Positions 15,826-23,018 of a stretch of 44,516 nt of DNA are shown piece by piece. Source of the stretch: a virus. Both the position numbers and the translations under genes were made by a program. The notes under the pieces are model-generated. The model was not told where the DNA came from and made no database searches. It saw nothing but the letters and a program-made list of their open reading frames with translations. The DNA lies in IMG/VR virus record IMGVR_UViG_3300035016_000026, positions 1 through 44,516 of that record; one strand, written 5' to 3'. Each line of letters opens with the position of its first letter. The stretch's first letter is position 1.

Positions 15826-16230
15826 TCAGCCGGTCGCCCGGTCAGCCCAGTAGTCGATTTCGATGGTGACTTCGGCGCCCTTCATCGGCAGCGCGCCCCA
15901 GAGCTCCTGGCGCGCCATCTCCGGCGGCAGCACCCGGACGTCGGTGACATTGGCGTCGAGCGGCGCGGCCGCTTCGATCGCCGCCGCATAAAGCTCGACA
16001 GCCGCTTCGATCGCCGCGTCGCGCTCCGGCCCGGTCTCGGCCTGCACCACGATCAGCAGCACCGGTCGCGCGGTGAACTCGAAGATCGGTACGTTGAAGA
16101 ACTCGTCGGTCTCCTCGGCCGCCCCGTCGAGCAGAGTGGCGAAGGTGCCGACGACGTCGCCGAGAGGTTCGTTGCGCGGCACCTGCAGCACGGTGGCCAG
16201 CGCGTCGAGAATGGGCTCCCGCTTGGTCAT
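15826..16230 (-). CDS. Tail terminator protein, lambda U position
   Basis: The 134-residue protein starts MTKREPILDALATVLQVPRN and has a beta-rich end (LPMKGAEVTIEIDYWADRA), the usual layout of phage tail terminator proteins. It is placed between the DUF6441 (Z-like) gene, whose stop it overlaps (ATGA), and the tail tube. It would cap the tube after polymerisation and join it to the head. Confidence 0.7.
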   Translation of the reverse strand: MTKREPILDALATVLQVPRNEPLGDVVGTFATLLDGAAEETDEFFNVPIFEFTARPVLLIVVQAETGPERDAAIEAAVELYAAAIEAAAPLDANVTDVRVLPPEMARQELWGALPMKGAEVTIEIDYWADRATG

Positions 16231-16880
16231 TGCTCGCCCCAGGCAGCAATGATGTTGTCGGCCATCTGCGCCGGCACGCGTTCGTACAGCGCCTGCGGGT
16301 CCCAGAGCTTGGGCAGCCGCACGAACGGCACGAGGAAGAACATGACCACTGTGCTCCATCCCTTCCGATAGCCGCCCGACTTGGTGCGGCCGCCATCCTT
16401 CAGGCGCCGCCCAACCTGGCCGGCCTTGTTGCGCTTGACCGCATCGACCACCAGCAGCGAGGCCGCGCCCCGCCGATAGACGAAGCGCAGCGGGCCGTAC
16501 CGCTCGTCGTTCCAGTTGCTTGGCGAGACCCGCCGGCGCATGTACTCCCGCGGCGCGTCCGGCGACGGGATTGCCAGAAAGAACCCGTTCGGGCTCCGCA
16601 CGGCCCGTGCCGCCGAGAAGGCATCGATGATGTGCGGCGCATTCGACCAGACCCGGCCGGCGGCGCCGAACGACATCGTCGGCAGCCGAGGATCGGTGGC
16701 GCTGCGCCAGGCATTCGCGACCTTCACCGAACCCATGGTGGCCATCACCTGGCCGCGGAGGTCCTTCTGCAGGTCGCCCGTCGTCCGCATGACGCCGCGG
16801 GTGACGGCAAGCTTTCCCGCCGCCGCCTCCTCCGCCATCACCTTCTCGAGGTCGCCCGTCAGCGCCGCGACGAACCGCAT
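16227..16880 (-). CDS. DUF6441 tail-completion protein, lambda Z position
   Basis: The 217-residue protein carries patterns I associate with DUF6441: KVANAWRSATDP, AAGRVWSNAPHIIDAFSAAR, RSPNGFFLAIPSP, GPLRFVYRR, LLVVDAVKRN and a C-terminal MFFLVPFVRLPKLWD. It is encoded one base after the FII-like gene and overlaps the U-like gene by four bases. The role is assumed to be tail completion or head-tail joining, from gene order. Confidence 0.75.
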   Translation of the reverse strand: MRFVAALTGDLEKVMAEEAAAGKLAVTRGVMRTTGDLQKDLRGQVMATMGSVKVANAWRSATDPRLPTMSFGAAGRVWSNAPHIIDAFSAARAVRSPNGFFLAIPSPDAPREYMRRRVSPSNWNDERYGPLRFVYRRGAASLLVVDAVKRNKAGQVGRRLKDGGRTKSGGYRKGWSTVVMFFLVPFVRLPKLWDPQALYERVPAQMADNIIAAWGEQ

Positions 16881-16881
16881 C

Positions 16882-17205
16882 TCAGGCGACCTTGGTCAGC
16901 GCGATCGCGATTTCGAAGCGGCCGTCGCCGACCGGCTCGATATCGATCACGCGATAGGTGCCGTCGGCATCGATTAGCAGATGCCCCGATGCCAGGGCCG
17001 GCAGCGCCGCCTTGAGGCCGCGCGTGACATGCGTGGCGGCGCGCAGGTTCTGCCCCTGCAGCTCGAAGCGCTCCGTCGCCGGAATGATGCCCGATATCGC
17101 CTTCTCCGCCGTCACCGGTGCGGCAGCCCCCACCTTCACCGCGACGTCCTCGAACAGTCGCTCGCGTGCCGCATCCAACACGCGCTCGACCAGGTCGCGA
17201 CGCAT
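16882..17205 (-). CDS. Head-tail connector protein, lambda FII position
   Basis: The 107-residue protein begins MRRDLVERVLDAARERLFED and ends with a strand-rich GTYRVIDIEPVGDGRFEIAI, a layout seen in head-tail connectors. It starts at 17205 where ATG and the previous TGA share a base. Codons further upstream in frame are shadow of the helix-hairpin-helix gene. It should sit at the portal side of the head-tail interface. Specific family not certain. Confidence 0.6.
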   Translation of the reverse strand: MRRDLVERVLDAARERLFEDVAVKVGAAAPVTAEKAISGIIPATERFELQGQNLRAATHVTRGLKAALPALASGHLLIDADGTYRVIDIEPVGDGRFEIAIALTKVA

Positions 17206-17579
17206 CAGCGCTTGAGGTCGGCCAGAGTCATGCGGCGGGCCGCTTTGGCCGACCGTAGCGCCCGCGCCTGGTCGCCGGGGATGCTGACTGTCTCGCCCTT
17301 CCGGCCATGCTCGCCGTCCGCCAGCAGCACAACGGACACAGCTGCGGCTCCGGTCGCGGGCTTGCCGGCGGAACGCGACGCGGGCGGCGACGAAGCGGCA
17401 GCGCCGACGGCCGCCGCCGCAATCCAGCCCTCGACGTCGTGGATCGCCTTGAACCCCGCCTTCAGCCTCAGGGCCGCGGCATCGGCACCGGCGAGTTGCG
17501 CAAAGCTCGTGACGCCGGCCGCATGGAGCTGCTTTTCGGTGGCCTTGCCGATGCCCTTGATCGTCTTCAGGTCGTCCAT
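17205..17579 (-). CDS. Helix-hairpin-helix protein, lambda FI position
   Basis: The 124-residue protein opens with a helix-hairpin-helix (DLKTIKGIGKATEKQLHAAG, then VTSFAQLAGADAAALRLKAG), a sequence-independent DNA-binding fold. An alanine-rich linker and a C-terminal segment (VSVVLLADGEHGRKGETVSI) follow. The ATG at 17579 is favoured over a GTG at 17588 because GGAGGTGA lies five bases before it and contains that GTG. Located between the capsid and FII-like genes, it may help DNA packaging or head completion as lambda FI does; that is inference. Confidence 0.7.
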   Translation of the reverse strand: MDDLKTIKGIGKATEKQLHAAGVTSFAQLAGADAAALRLKAGFKAIHDVEGWIAAAAVGAAASSPPASRSAGKPATGAAAVSVVLLADGEHGRKGETVSIPGDQARALRSAKAARRMTLADLKR

Positions 17580-17623
17580 TTCCGTCACCTCCTGGGTGGG
17601 TTGCGAGCGGCTGTCGCCGTATC

Positions 17624-17654
17624 CGGACCCGCACAGTCTGGGTGCGCGGGTCCG
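17624..17654. terminator. GC-rich hairpin after the major capsid gene
   Basis: CGGACCCGC (17624-17632) and GCGGGTCCG (17646-17654) form a nine-pair stem with a 13-base loop, in the 91-base gap after the capsid stop. No T-run follows on the minus strand, so it may act as an RNA-stability element more than a terminator. Confidence 0.4.
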
Positions 17655-17670
17655 TAGGCTGCGGCAGGGC

Positions 17671-18720
17671 TCAGTCGCTCGAGGAAATCTCGACCAGCAC
17701 TTCCGGGCGCTTGGCGATCGGCAGCGGGTTCGACTCGGACTTGAGCTCGATGCCGGCGCCGTGCTTCAGGATTTCGGGCGAGATGTAGATGTCCTGACCG
17801 ACGGTGTTGACGAAGCGCACGTCGTTGGCCGGGGCGAACCAGGTCTTGAAGGTGTCCATGGTCCCGACCGGGAAGGCATGGCCGTGCTTCGCCTCGATGA
17901 AGCGCTCGTTGACCACTTCATTGTTGGCGTTGCGGACCGGCGCCGAGCCGTAGTACTCGCGAAAGCGGATGTTCTGGAAGTCGAACACCCGGCCCCACTG
18001 ACCGCCGAGATTCTCACGCTCGGCTTGGGCGATGGCGACGACGCCCTGCTGGTTCGAGGTCCAGTACTTCTCGACCTTCGGATGCTGGATGAAGGCGCTG
18101 AAGAAGCCGTTGTCGACCAGCACCTCGACGCCGGACATGGTCTCGCCCTTGAGGTTGGTGGCGATGTGCTCGAACACCTCGGCGCACTTGGCGATGACGT
18201 CGGTGGTATCCGTTCCGAGCTTGAAGTCCACCGTCTTCTTGGTCTGGCCGAACACCTCGTAGAGGTCGTAGAGGGTCTGCCCGTTGCCATCCTTGATCAG
18301 ACCCTTGAGGGCTGACATCCGCAGGTACTCGAGGGTGATGTCATGGTTGTTGCGGATCTTGCGGAGGCGCTTGGCCATCTCGTCGGCGAGCGTCGCCGGC
18401 TTCTTGGTACGGCCGACCAGGATCATCAGGTTCTGGATGTCCTGCGGTGTGATCAGGTCGAGGTCGGGGAAGTGCGGCACCTCCATGAAGATGGTGTTGC
18501 CGGTCTCGCGCCCGCCGGGCGTGCCCGGTGCACCGCGATCCTTGGCCGGCAGCACGCGCAGCACGCCGTCCTCGATCCGGATTTCGACGATGGTGGAGAT
18601 GACGCCTTCCATGTCGAACAGACCCATGGCTCGGATCAGGCCATAGCTGTTGGGGATGCGATTAACCTGCTCAGTGAGGTCGGTCGCGGTATAGGGGAAA
18701 TTGAAGTCTTCCGGGTCCAT
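17671..18720 (-). CDS. Major capsid protein, lambda gpE family
   Basis: The 349-residue protein matches the Phage_cap_E type: FPYTATDLTEQVNRIPNSYG near the start, IVEIRIEDGVLRVLPAKDRG, FMEVPHFPDLDLITPQDIQN, KIRNNHDITLEYLRMSALKG, FFSAFIQHPKVEKYW and EAKHGHAFPVGT. Length is normal for the family. It starts at 18720 with a GGAAG element about eight bases upstream. A terminator lies just ahead of the gene, so it needs either antitermination or its own promoter. It forms the icosahedral shell. Confidence 0.9.
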   Translation of the reverse strand: MDPEDFNFPYTATDLTEQVNRIPNSYGLIRAMGLFDMEGVISTIVEIRIEDGVLRVLPAKDRGAPGTPGGRETGNTIFMEVPHFPDLDLITPQDIQNLMILVGRTKKPATLADEMAKRLRKIRNNHDITLEYLRMSALKGLIKDGNGQTLYDLYEVFGQTKKTVDFKLGTDTTDVIAKCAEVFEHIATNLKGETMSGVEVLVDNGFFSAFIQHPKVEKYWTSNQQGVVAIAQAERENLGGQWGRVFDFQNIRFREYYGSAPVRNANNEVVNERFIEAKHGHAFPVGTMDTFKTWFAPANDVRFVNTVGQDIYISPEILKHGAGIELKSESNPLPIAKRPEVLVEISSSD

Positions 18721-18740
18721 CGCCGGGCTTCCTTTCTTGG

Positions 18741-18767
18741 ATAAGAAAAGGGCCGCTCACGCGGCCC
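18741..18767 (-). terminator. Rho-independent terminator between decoration and capsid genes
   Basis: On the minus strand GGGCCGC-GTGA-GCGGCCC (seven perfect pairs, four-base loop) is followed directly by TTTTCTTAT. Its position inside the head operon, between two genes whose products are needed in similar amounts, implies antitermination or partial readthrough. Confidence 0.8.
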
Positions 18768-18787
18768 GGGGCATTCGTTGGCGGGAG

Positions 18788-18810
18788 GGTGCGGCTAGCT
18801 CAGCCGCACC
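18788..18810. terminator. Hairpin spanning the decoration-protein stop codon
   Basis: GGTGCGGCT (18788-18796) and AGCCGCACC (18802-18810) pair perfectly over nine bases around a five-base loop that, with the stem, includes the TAG stop at 18795-18797. No T-run follows. With the terminator 20 bases further on it makes a tandem structure. Confidence 0.4.
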
Positions 18811-19475
18811 ACGATCGACTTGGCTTCCATCGCCTCGTAGAGCGCAGCGCGCTCGTCGGCGGAAATGCCGTCCGGCAGCACCAGGCCGTCGCTGGCGACG
18901 ACGGCCGGGCCTCTGGCCAGCGCCAGCACCGAACCGTCGACGCCGTCGGCGGCCGTGGCGCGCTGAAGGGCGATGCCCCAGAACACCTGGCTGCCATCGA
19001 CTGCATCCGGGTCCCAGGCTTTGGCCTTGACGCCCTTCGGCACCGTGATCGTGAAGGTATCCCCGATCTCGAAATCGGCGGCGCCGTCGGCGATCGTGAA
19101 CTTGACCACGTCATCGAAGGCGACGCCGACGGTTGCGGTGCCGATATTGGCGCCTGCAGGGTCGAAGACATGGAAGGTGCCGCCGTTCGCCGCTTCGGTG
19201 GCGGCGACGATCCAGTAGATGCCCGGCACCACACCGGCGCCGACGGCAGGATCCGCGAGCGTCAGTACGCCGTCACCGGCGTTGCCGGCGTCGGCGGCGG
19301 ATTCCGGATCGCCGGAGTCGCCAAGACCGAGCGGAGTACCGATCTCGATTTCCCGGGTGGCACCGTCGCCGGCGAGCAACACTTCGGACTCGCGGGTGAA
19401 GTCGGGAAAGGCTTCGTACTTCAGAAGAGCGGTCTGCAGCTTTGGGCCGTTGACCGAGAAAGAGCGCGGCGGCAT
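18795..19475 (-). CDS. Head decoration protein, lambda D-like, with inserted domain
   Basis: The 226-residue protein starts behind an AGGAGG site. The outer parts (residues 1-60 and 148-226) resemble HDPD/gpD: YEAFPDFTRESEVLLAGDG, and VFWGIALQRATAADG...PAVVASDGLVLP. Residues 61-145 are an inserted beta domain (GDGVLTLADPA, GGTFHVFDP, VKFTIADGAADFEIGD), about two-thirds identical by eye to residues 181-265 of the tail tube protein. It should sit on the outer shell as trimers and stabilise the capsid. The gene lies between the protease/scaffold and capsid genes, as in lambda. Confidence 0.8.
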   Translation of the reverse strand: MPPRSFSVNGPKLQTALLKYEAFPDFTRESEVLLAGDGATREIEIGTPLGLGDSGDPESAADAGNAGDGVLTLADPAVGAGVVPGIYWIVAATEAANGGTFHVFDPAGANIGTATVGVAFDDVVKFTIADGAADFEIGDTFTITVPKGVKAKAWDPDAVDGSQVFWGIALQRATAADGVDGSVLALARGPAVVASDGLVLPDGISADERAALYEAMEAKSIVVRLS

Positions 19476-19555
19476 GCCGGCCTCCTATCGTTGGGTTGCT
19501 CGGAAAGTAGATCGGAGCGGCCTGTCCGGTCGCTCCGTTTGGGGTCGCGACGCGC

Positions 19556-20119
19556 CTAGCGCCCGCCTGCCCGCTTGGCGTTCAGCCGGTCGACCGCGGC
19601 GCCGAGGCCGGCGGATGCCTTGCTGCCGCCGCCGGTATCGCTGCCGGGATTGCGGTCACGGCCCTGCATCGCGTCGCCGAGACGGGACTTCCGCGGGGCG
19701 GCTGCCAGCATGGACTTCGCCTCCCCATAGGTGAGCTTCTTCGCGCTCACCTTCTCGGCCAGCTTGCGGGCGAGGTCCTCGCGACCCTTGGCCTGCTTGG
19801 CGCCGAGGAGCTTGAAGCCGGCGCGGGAACCGGTGGCCTTCGCCGCTGGCTCGTCGTCGTCGTCATCGTCACCCTCGGCCGCGGCGTCGTCATCGTCGTC
19901 CTCGGCCTTGGCCTCTTCCTTGTCCTCCTCGGCCGCGGCGTCGTCATCGTCGTCCTCGGCCTTGGCCTCTTCCTTGTCCTCCTCGGCCGCGGCGTCGTCA
20001 TCGTCGTCCTCGGCCTTGGCCGAAACCCGGACGCCGAGCGCCTTGAGCTGGGCGAGAGCGGCCTTGTTACCCCGGGAGGCCTTCGCCCGGAGTGCCGCGA
20101 TCTGGTCTTCTAGCGACAT
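19556..20119 (-). CDS. Nested scaffold protein, Nu3-like, internal start in the protease gene
   Basis: An in-frame ATG at 20119 (Met340 of the long protein) is preceded by AAGGAG with a six-base spacer, far stronger than chance for mid-gene sequence. The 187-residue product (MSLEDQIAALRAKASRG onward) is helical, with an acidic repeat and a basic C-terminus that could bind capsid subunits. The arrangement equals lambda C/Nu3, where the scaffold is the independently started C-terminal part of the protease. Predicted only from start signals and synteny. Confidence 0.7.
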   Translation of the reverse strand: MSLEDQIAALRAKASRGNKAALAQLKALGVRVSAKAEDDDDDAAAEEDKEEAKAEDDDDDAAAEEDKEEAKAEDDDDDAAAEGDDDDDDEPAAKATGSRAGFKLLGAKQAKGREDLARKLAEKVSAKKLTYGEAKSMLAAAPRKSRLGDAMQGRDRNPGSDTGGGSKASAGLGAAVDRLNAKRAGGR

Positions 20120-21136
20120 CTCTGTCTCCTTCTGCTGGCTGGCGCGCGCGGCGGGCTTCGCCGCAGTCGTCCCTGTCGCAGCCGGCGCGCCGGACCCGGT
20201 GGTTTCGGACAGGGATTCGGCAAACGCGGCGAAGGCCGCGCGTTCGGTGGCGATCTCGTCGACCAGGCCGAGGGCCAGGCCGGAGCGCGCCGCATCGTCA
20301 TGCTCGGCGAGGAACCATCTTGCCTCGAGGGCGACGATCTGCTCGGCGCTCAGGCCACGACCGGCTTCGACGGCGCCTGTGAACCGGCGCGCCACCTGGT
20401 CGACGACGCCCTGCAGGTGGGCCCGGGCCTCCTCGCTGAGCGGCTTCCACATGGCACCGTCGGTCTTGCCCGGCGCCGACTGAATGGCTTCGACCTTGAT
20501 GCCGGTCTCCGCCAGCCAGCCGCTGATGTCGGTGTGGACGATGACGACGCCGATCGAGCCGACATCGCCCTCCGCCGGCGCGAGGATCCTGTCTGCACAG
20601 GACGCGATCGCATAGGCCGCGGAACATGCCATTCGCGCATGGACCCAAAACGGCTTGCCGCCGTTGGCGCCGTTGCCGGCACGGAGCTCGTCGCAGAGGT
20701 CGAAGCACCCGTCGACCAAGCCGCCTGGGGAGTTGAGGCGGGCAAAGATGCCGCGCACCCGGTCGTCTTCGAGGGCAGCGGCGTAGGCGGCGCCGATCTG
20801 CGTATAGCCGCCGACCCAGACGTCATCCCACCAGTCGTAGTAACCGTCCGGCGCCAGCACTCCCTCGATATCGATGACCGCGATGCCATCGACGATCGAG
20901 TAGCCGTCGCCATAGTCGACGTCGCTGGCCCAGCGGATGGGCGCCATCGCCAGAGTCTCGGGCTGCTCGGAGCGCTCCGCCCGGCCGCGGCCGAGACCGA
21001 GCATGCCGAGAGCTCCAGAGACCAGTCCACCGGGCCGCTGCGACGTAAGGCTGCGCTCGACGAGCGCCGAACAGCGGCGGGGCTCGAGCAGCACGATGCC
21101 ACCGGGCGTCCGTAGCGCCAGATCCAGATCCGTCAT
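19556..21136 (-). CDS. S49-family head maturation protease fused to scaffold, lambda C-like
   Basis: The 526-residue protein has an SppA/ClpP-fold protease (about residues 75-300): GVLAPDGYYDWW, FARLNSPGGLVDG, MACSAAYAIASCAD with the likely nucleophile Ser172, DVGSIGVV, and GKTDGAMWKPLS with the likely Lys224. A linker and an acidic repeat region (about 370-425, AEDDDDDAAAEEDKEEAK repeated) follow, then a basic C-terminus. The start at 21136 has AGGAGA. In lambda the same layout gives protease C and scaffold Nu3 from one frame. It would cut the scaffold and itself during head maturation. Confidence 0.85.
   Translation of the reverse strand: MTDLDLALRTPGGIVLLEPRRCSALVERSLTSQRPGGLVSGALGMLGLGRGRAERSEQPETLAMAPIRWASDVDYGDGYSIVDGIAVIDIEGVLAPDGYYDWWDDVWVGGYTQIGAAYAAALEDDRVRGIFARLNSPGGLVDGCFDLCDELRAGNGANGGKPFWVHARMACSAAYAIASCADRILAPAEGDVGSIGVVIVHTDISGWLAETGIKVEAIQSAPGKTDGAMWKPLSEEARAHLQGVVDQVARRFTGAVEAGRGLSAEQIVALEARWFLAEHDDAARSGLALGLVDEIATERAAFAAFAESLSETTGSGAPAATGTTAAKPAARASQQKETEMSLEDQIAALRAKASRGNKAALAQLKALGVRVSAKAEDDDDDAAAEEDKEEAKAEDDDDDAAAEEDKEEAKAEDDDDDAAAEGDDDDDDEPAAKATGSRAGFKLLGAKQAKGREDLARKLAEKVSAKKLTYGEAKSMLAAAPRKSRLGDAMQGRDRNPGSDTGGGSKASAGLGAAVDRLNAKRAGGR
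19881..20021 (-). repeat. 54-base in-frame tandem repeat (2.6 copies)
   Basis: Units 19881-19934 and 19935-19988 are identical and a partial third copy runs 19989-20021. Each unit encodes 18 residues (AEDDDDDAAAEEDKEEAK, in a shifted register) of the acidic scaffold segment. Perfect identity suggests recent expansion. Confidence 0.95.
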
Positions 21137-21154
21137 TGCGATGTTCTCCTGCGC

Positions 21155-22774
21155 TCAGTTCGAGGCGCGGTTGTCGGGAAGATCCGTGCGGGCGACGATT
21201 CCGACGTCCGTCTCCGGATCGGCGATACCGAGCCGGATCATTTCTTCGCGTTCCCGGGCCTGCTGCTCGAGCACCATCTCCCAGTCGCCGCCCTGCTCGG
21301 CCGCCTCGCGCTCGAGCGTCGAGATCCGGCCGTCGCGGCGCAGGGTCGACGCTTGAGCCTCCTTCACCGGATCGATGTAGCCGCGGCCCGGCCCAATCCA
21401 TTCGGCCCGCAGGTACGCTGCCGGTTCATCGTAGAAATCAGGGGCGCCGGACGGCAGCTCGACAAGTCCCGTGTCGATCGCATCCTCGAGCCAGGCCGCA
21501 TAGATCGGCTGCGCAAAGCCCCACACCAGGATTGCCCGCAGCCGCATCATGCCGCGCCACACCTCGTTTAGGGCCGCCCGGGCCGATGAATAGTTGGTCT
21601 GGCTCCAGTCCATGCTCAGCTGCTCGTAGCTGATGCCGAGAGAAGCGGCGAAGGCCTGCAGGAACGACGTCTGGAAGGCCGGGTAACCCGTCGTCTGCCG
21701 CGGCTGGGTATTGAGCTCGAGGCGATCCGACGGGAACATCGTCAGGAACCGCGCATCCTCCATGACGCGCCGATCTGCATAGAAATCAGCCCGTTGATCG
21801 TTGAACGCGTCCCAGTTCGTGGCGCCGTCATTGCCCAGCCGCTCTGCGGCGTAGTCAGCGCCGAGCTCGGTGTAGATCGATCCGAGAATGGTGGCGTTGA
21901 TGGCGGCCGTGCGCACCTCGGATTCCGAGTAGCGCGACAGCATCCGGGTCTTGACGATGCCGGCGACGAACTTGGAGACGCCGCGCGATTGCCCCGGGCG
22001 GCGCTTGTCGTAGAGATGCAGGACCTTCGGGCGATCCCAGCCCGGCACCACCCGGTCCCAGCGCTCGATGCGGTCCCAGCTGAAAGGATCGGTCGTCAGC
22101 CCGAAGACATCGGCAGGGTGCGAGCGCCGGATATGATAAGCGATCGGTGCGCCGTCCTCGTCCTTCTCGACGCCGCCCCGCAGCGTCTCGCTGTCGGGCA
22201 TGCCGTTGGGATTGGAGAGGCGGTCCGGGTCGATGAGCTGGACCGCAGTGCGGCTGCCCCAGCCATCGCGCTCGCGCCAGCGGAGCACCGAGAGGCTTTC
22301 GCCCACCCCGACGAACTCGCGGGCCGCCAGGCCCGCAAGGCCCGTGAACGGGAGCTGGCGTTCCGCGTCGCAGCGGAAAATCGGGTCGTCGGCCCACCCC
22401 CGCCACGCCGACTGGATGCGGCGGCCGAGCGCGTGCGCCTCCGCCAGGCTAATGCCCAGCGCTTCAGCGTCAGGCTTCGAATTGACGCGGAGCGCACCCC
22501 CCACCAGCATGTCGACCTGACGGTCGATGCCGGCGCTGACCCAGCCCTCGTTGCGCTCGAGGTCGCGGACCCGGCCGATTGAGACGTCGCGCTCGCGCAG
22601 CCACTCCGCGTCCGCCGACAGCATCGGCGGCACCCAGCCGGCCAGCGACTGATGGCCCTGGTCGGCCGCGGCATAAGCACTGCGCGGCGCCGGACCCCTG
22701 CCATAGGTCATCATGCGGGCCGACGAACCGGCAGCATCGCCGGCGCTGACGCGAACGCGGGGCTTGCTGCTCAC
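21155..22774 (-). CDS. Portal protein, lambda gpB family
   Basis: The 539-residue protein shows lambda-type portal features: ERNEGWVSAGIDRQVDMLVGGALRV near residue 75, GESLSVLRWRERDGWG, VQLIDPDRLSNPNG, GWDRPKVLHLYDKRRPGQSRGVS, and EQLSMDWSQTNYSSARAALNEVWRGM near residue 390. Length is normal. It forms the dodecameric channel at one vertex and is the docking site for terminase. Its start at 22774 overlaps the gpW-like gene by four bases, so the two are coupled. Confidence 0.9.
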   Translation of the reverse strand: MSSKPRVRVSAGDAAGSSARMMTYGRGPAPRSAYAAADQGHQSLAGWVPPMLSADAEWLRERDVSIGRVRDLERNEGWVSAGIDRQVDMLVGGALRVNSKPDAEALGISLAEAHALGRRIQSAWRGWADDPIFRCDAERQLPFTGLAGLAAREFVGVGESLSVLRWRERDGWGSRTAVQLIDPDRLSNPNGMPDSETLRGGVEKDEDGAPIAYHIRRSHPADVFGLTTDPFSWDRIERWDRVVPGWDRPKVLHLYDKRRPGQSRGVSKFVAGIVKTRMLSRYSESEVRTAAINATILGSIYTELGADYAAERLGNDGATNWDAFNDQRADFYADRRVMEDARFLTMFPSDRLELNTQPRQTTGYPAFQTSFLQAFAASLGISYEQLSMDWSQTNYSSARAALNEVWRGMMRLRAILVWGFAQPIYAAWLEDAIDTGLVELPSGAPDFYDEPAAYLRAEWIGPGRGYIDPVKEAQASTLRRDGRISTLEREAAEQGGDWEMVLEQQAREREEMIRLGIADPETDVGIVARTDLPDNRASN

Positions 22775-23007
22775 AGGCGGCCTCCGAAGCCGGGCCGGAT
22801 GGGGCCGAGGCCCGAACGGCAGCCCGTTAGACGCGACCGCGCCACCTCGAGGCGGGCGATCTCGCCATTGATCTCGCTCAGTGTCGACACGGCGAACTCC
22901 GCGCTGCCGTCGCTGTAGCCGACCTTGGTGGTGGTGTTGCCGAGCAGTCGCGCCTGCTTGGCCGCCCGCAGCTCGACCAGAGCCGCGTCGATTTCTTCGA
23001 GCGTCAT
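22771..23007 (-). CDS. gpW-like head-tail joining protein
   Basis: The 78-residue protein has the gpW layout: an N-terminal helix (LEEIDAALVELRAAKQARLLG), a short beta hairpin (TTTKVGYSDGSAEFAVST) and a second helix (LSEINGEIARLEVARSRL). An AGGAAA element precedes the ATG. It lies between large terminase and portal exactly as lambda W. The mature protein plugs the portal before the tail is attached. Confidence 0.85.
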   Translation of the reverse strand: MTLEEIDAALVELRAAKQARLLGNTTTKVGYSDGSAEFAVSTLSEINGEIARLEVARSRLTGCRSGLGPIRPGFGGRL

Positions 23008-23018
23008 TGGCGCGTTTC

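Noticed and set aside
14440-16371. Long plus-strand open frame (643 codons) across the tail tube gene
   Set aside because: Antisense shadow of the tail tube and terminator genes; no recognisable motifs.
19881-20021. Direct repeats considered as a CRISPR array
   Set aside because: Units are contiguous without spacers and code in frame for an acidic peptide.
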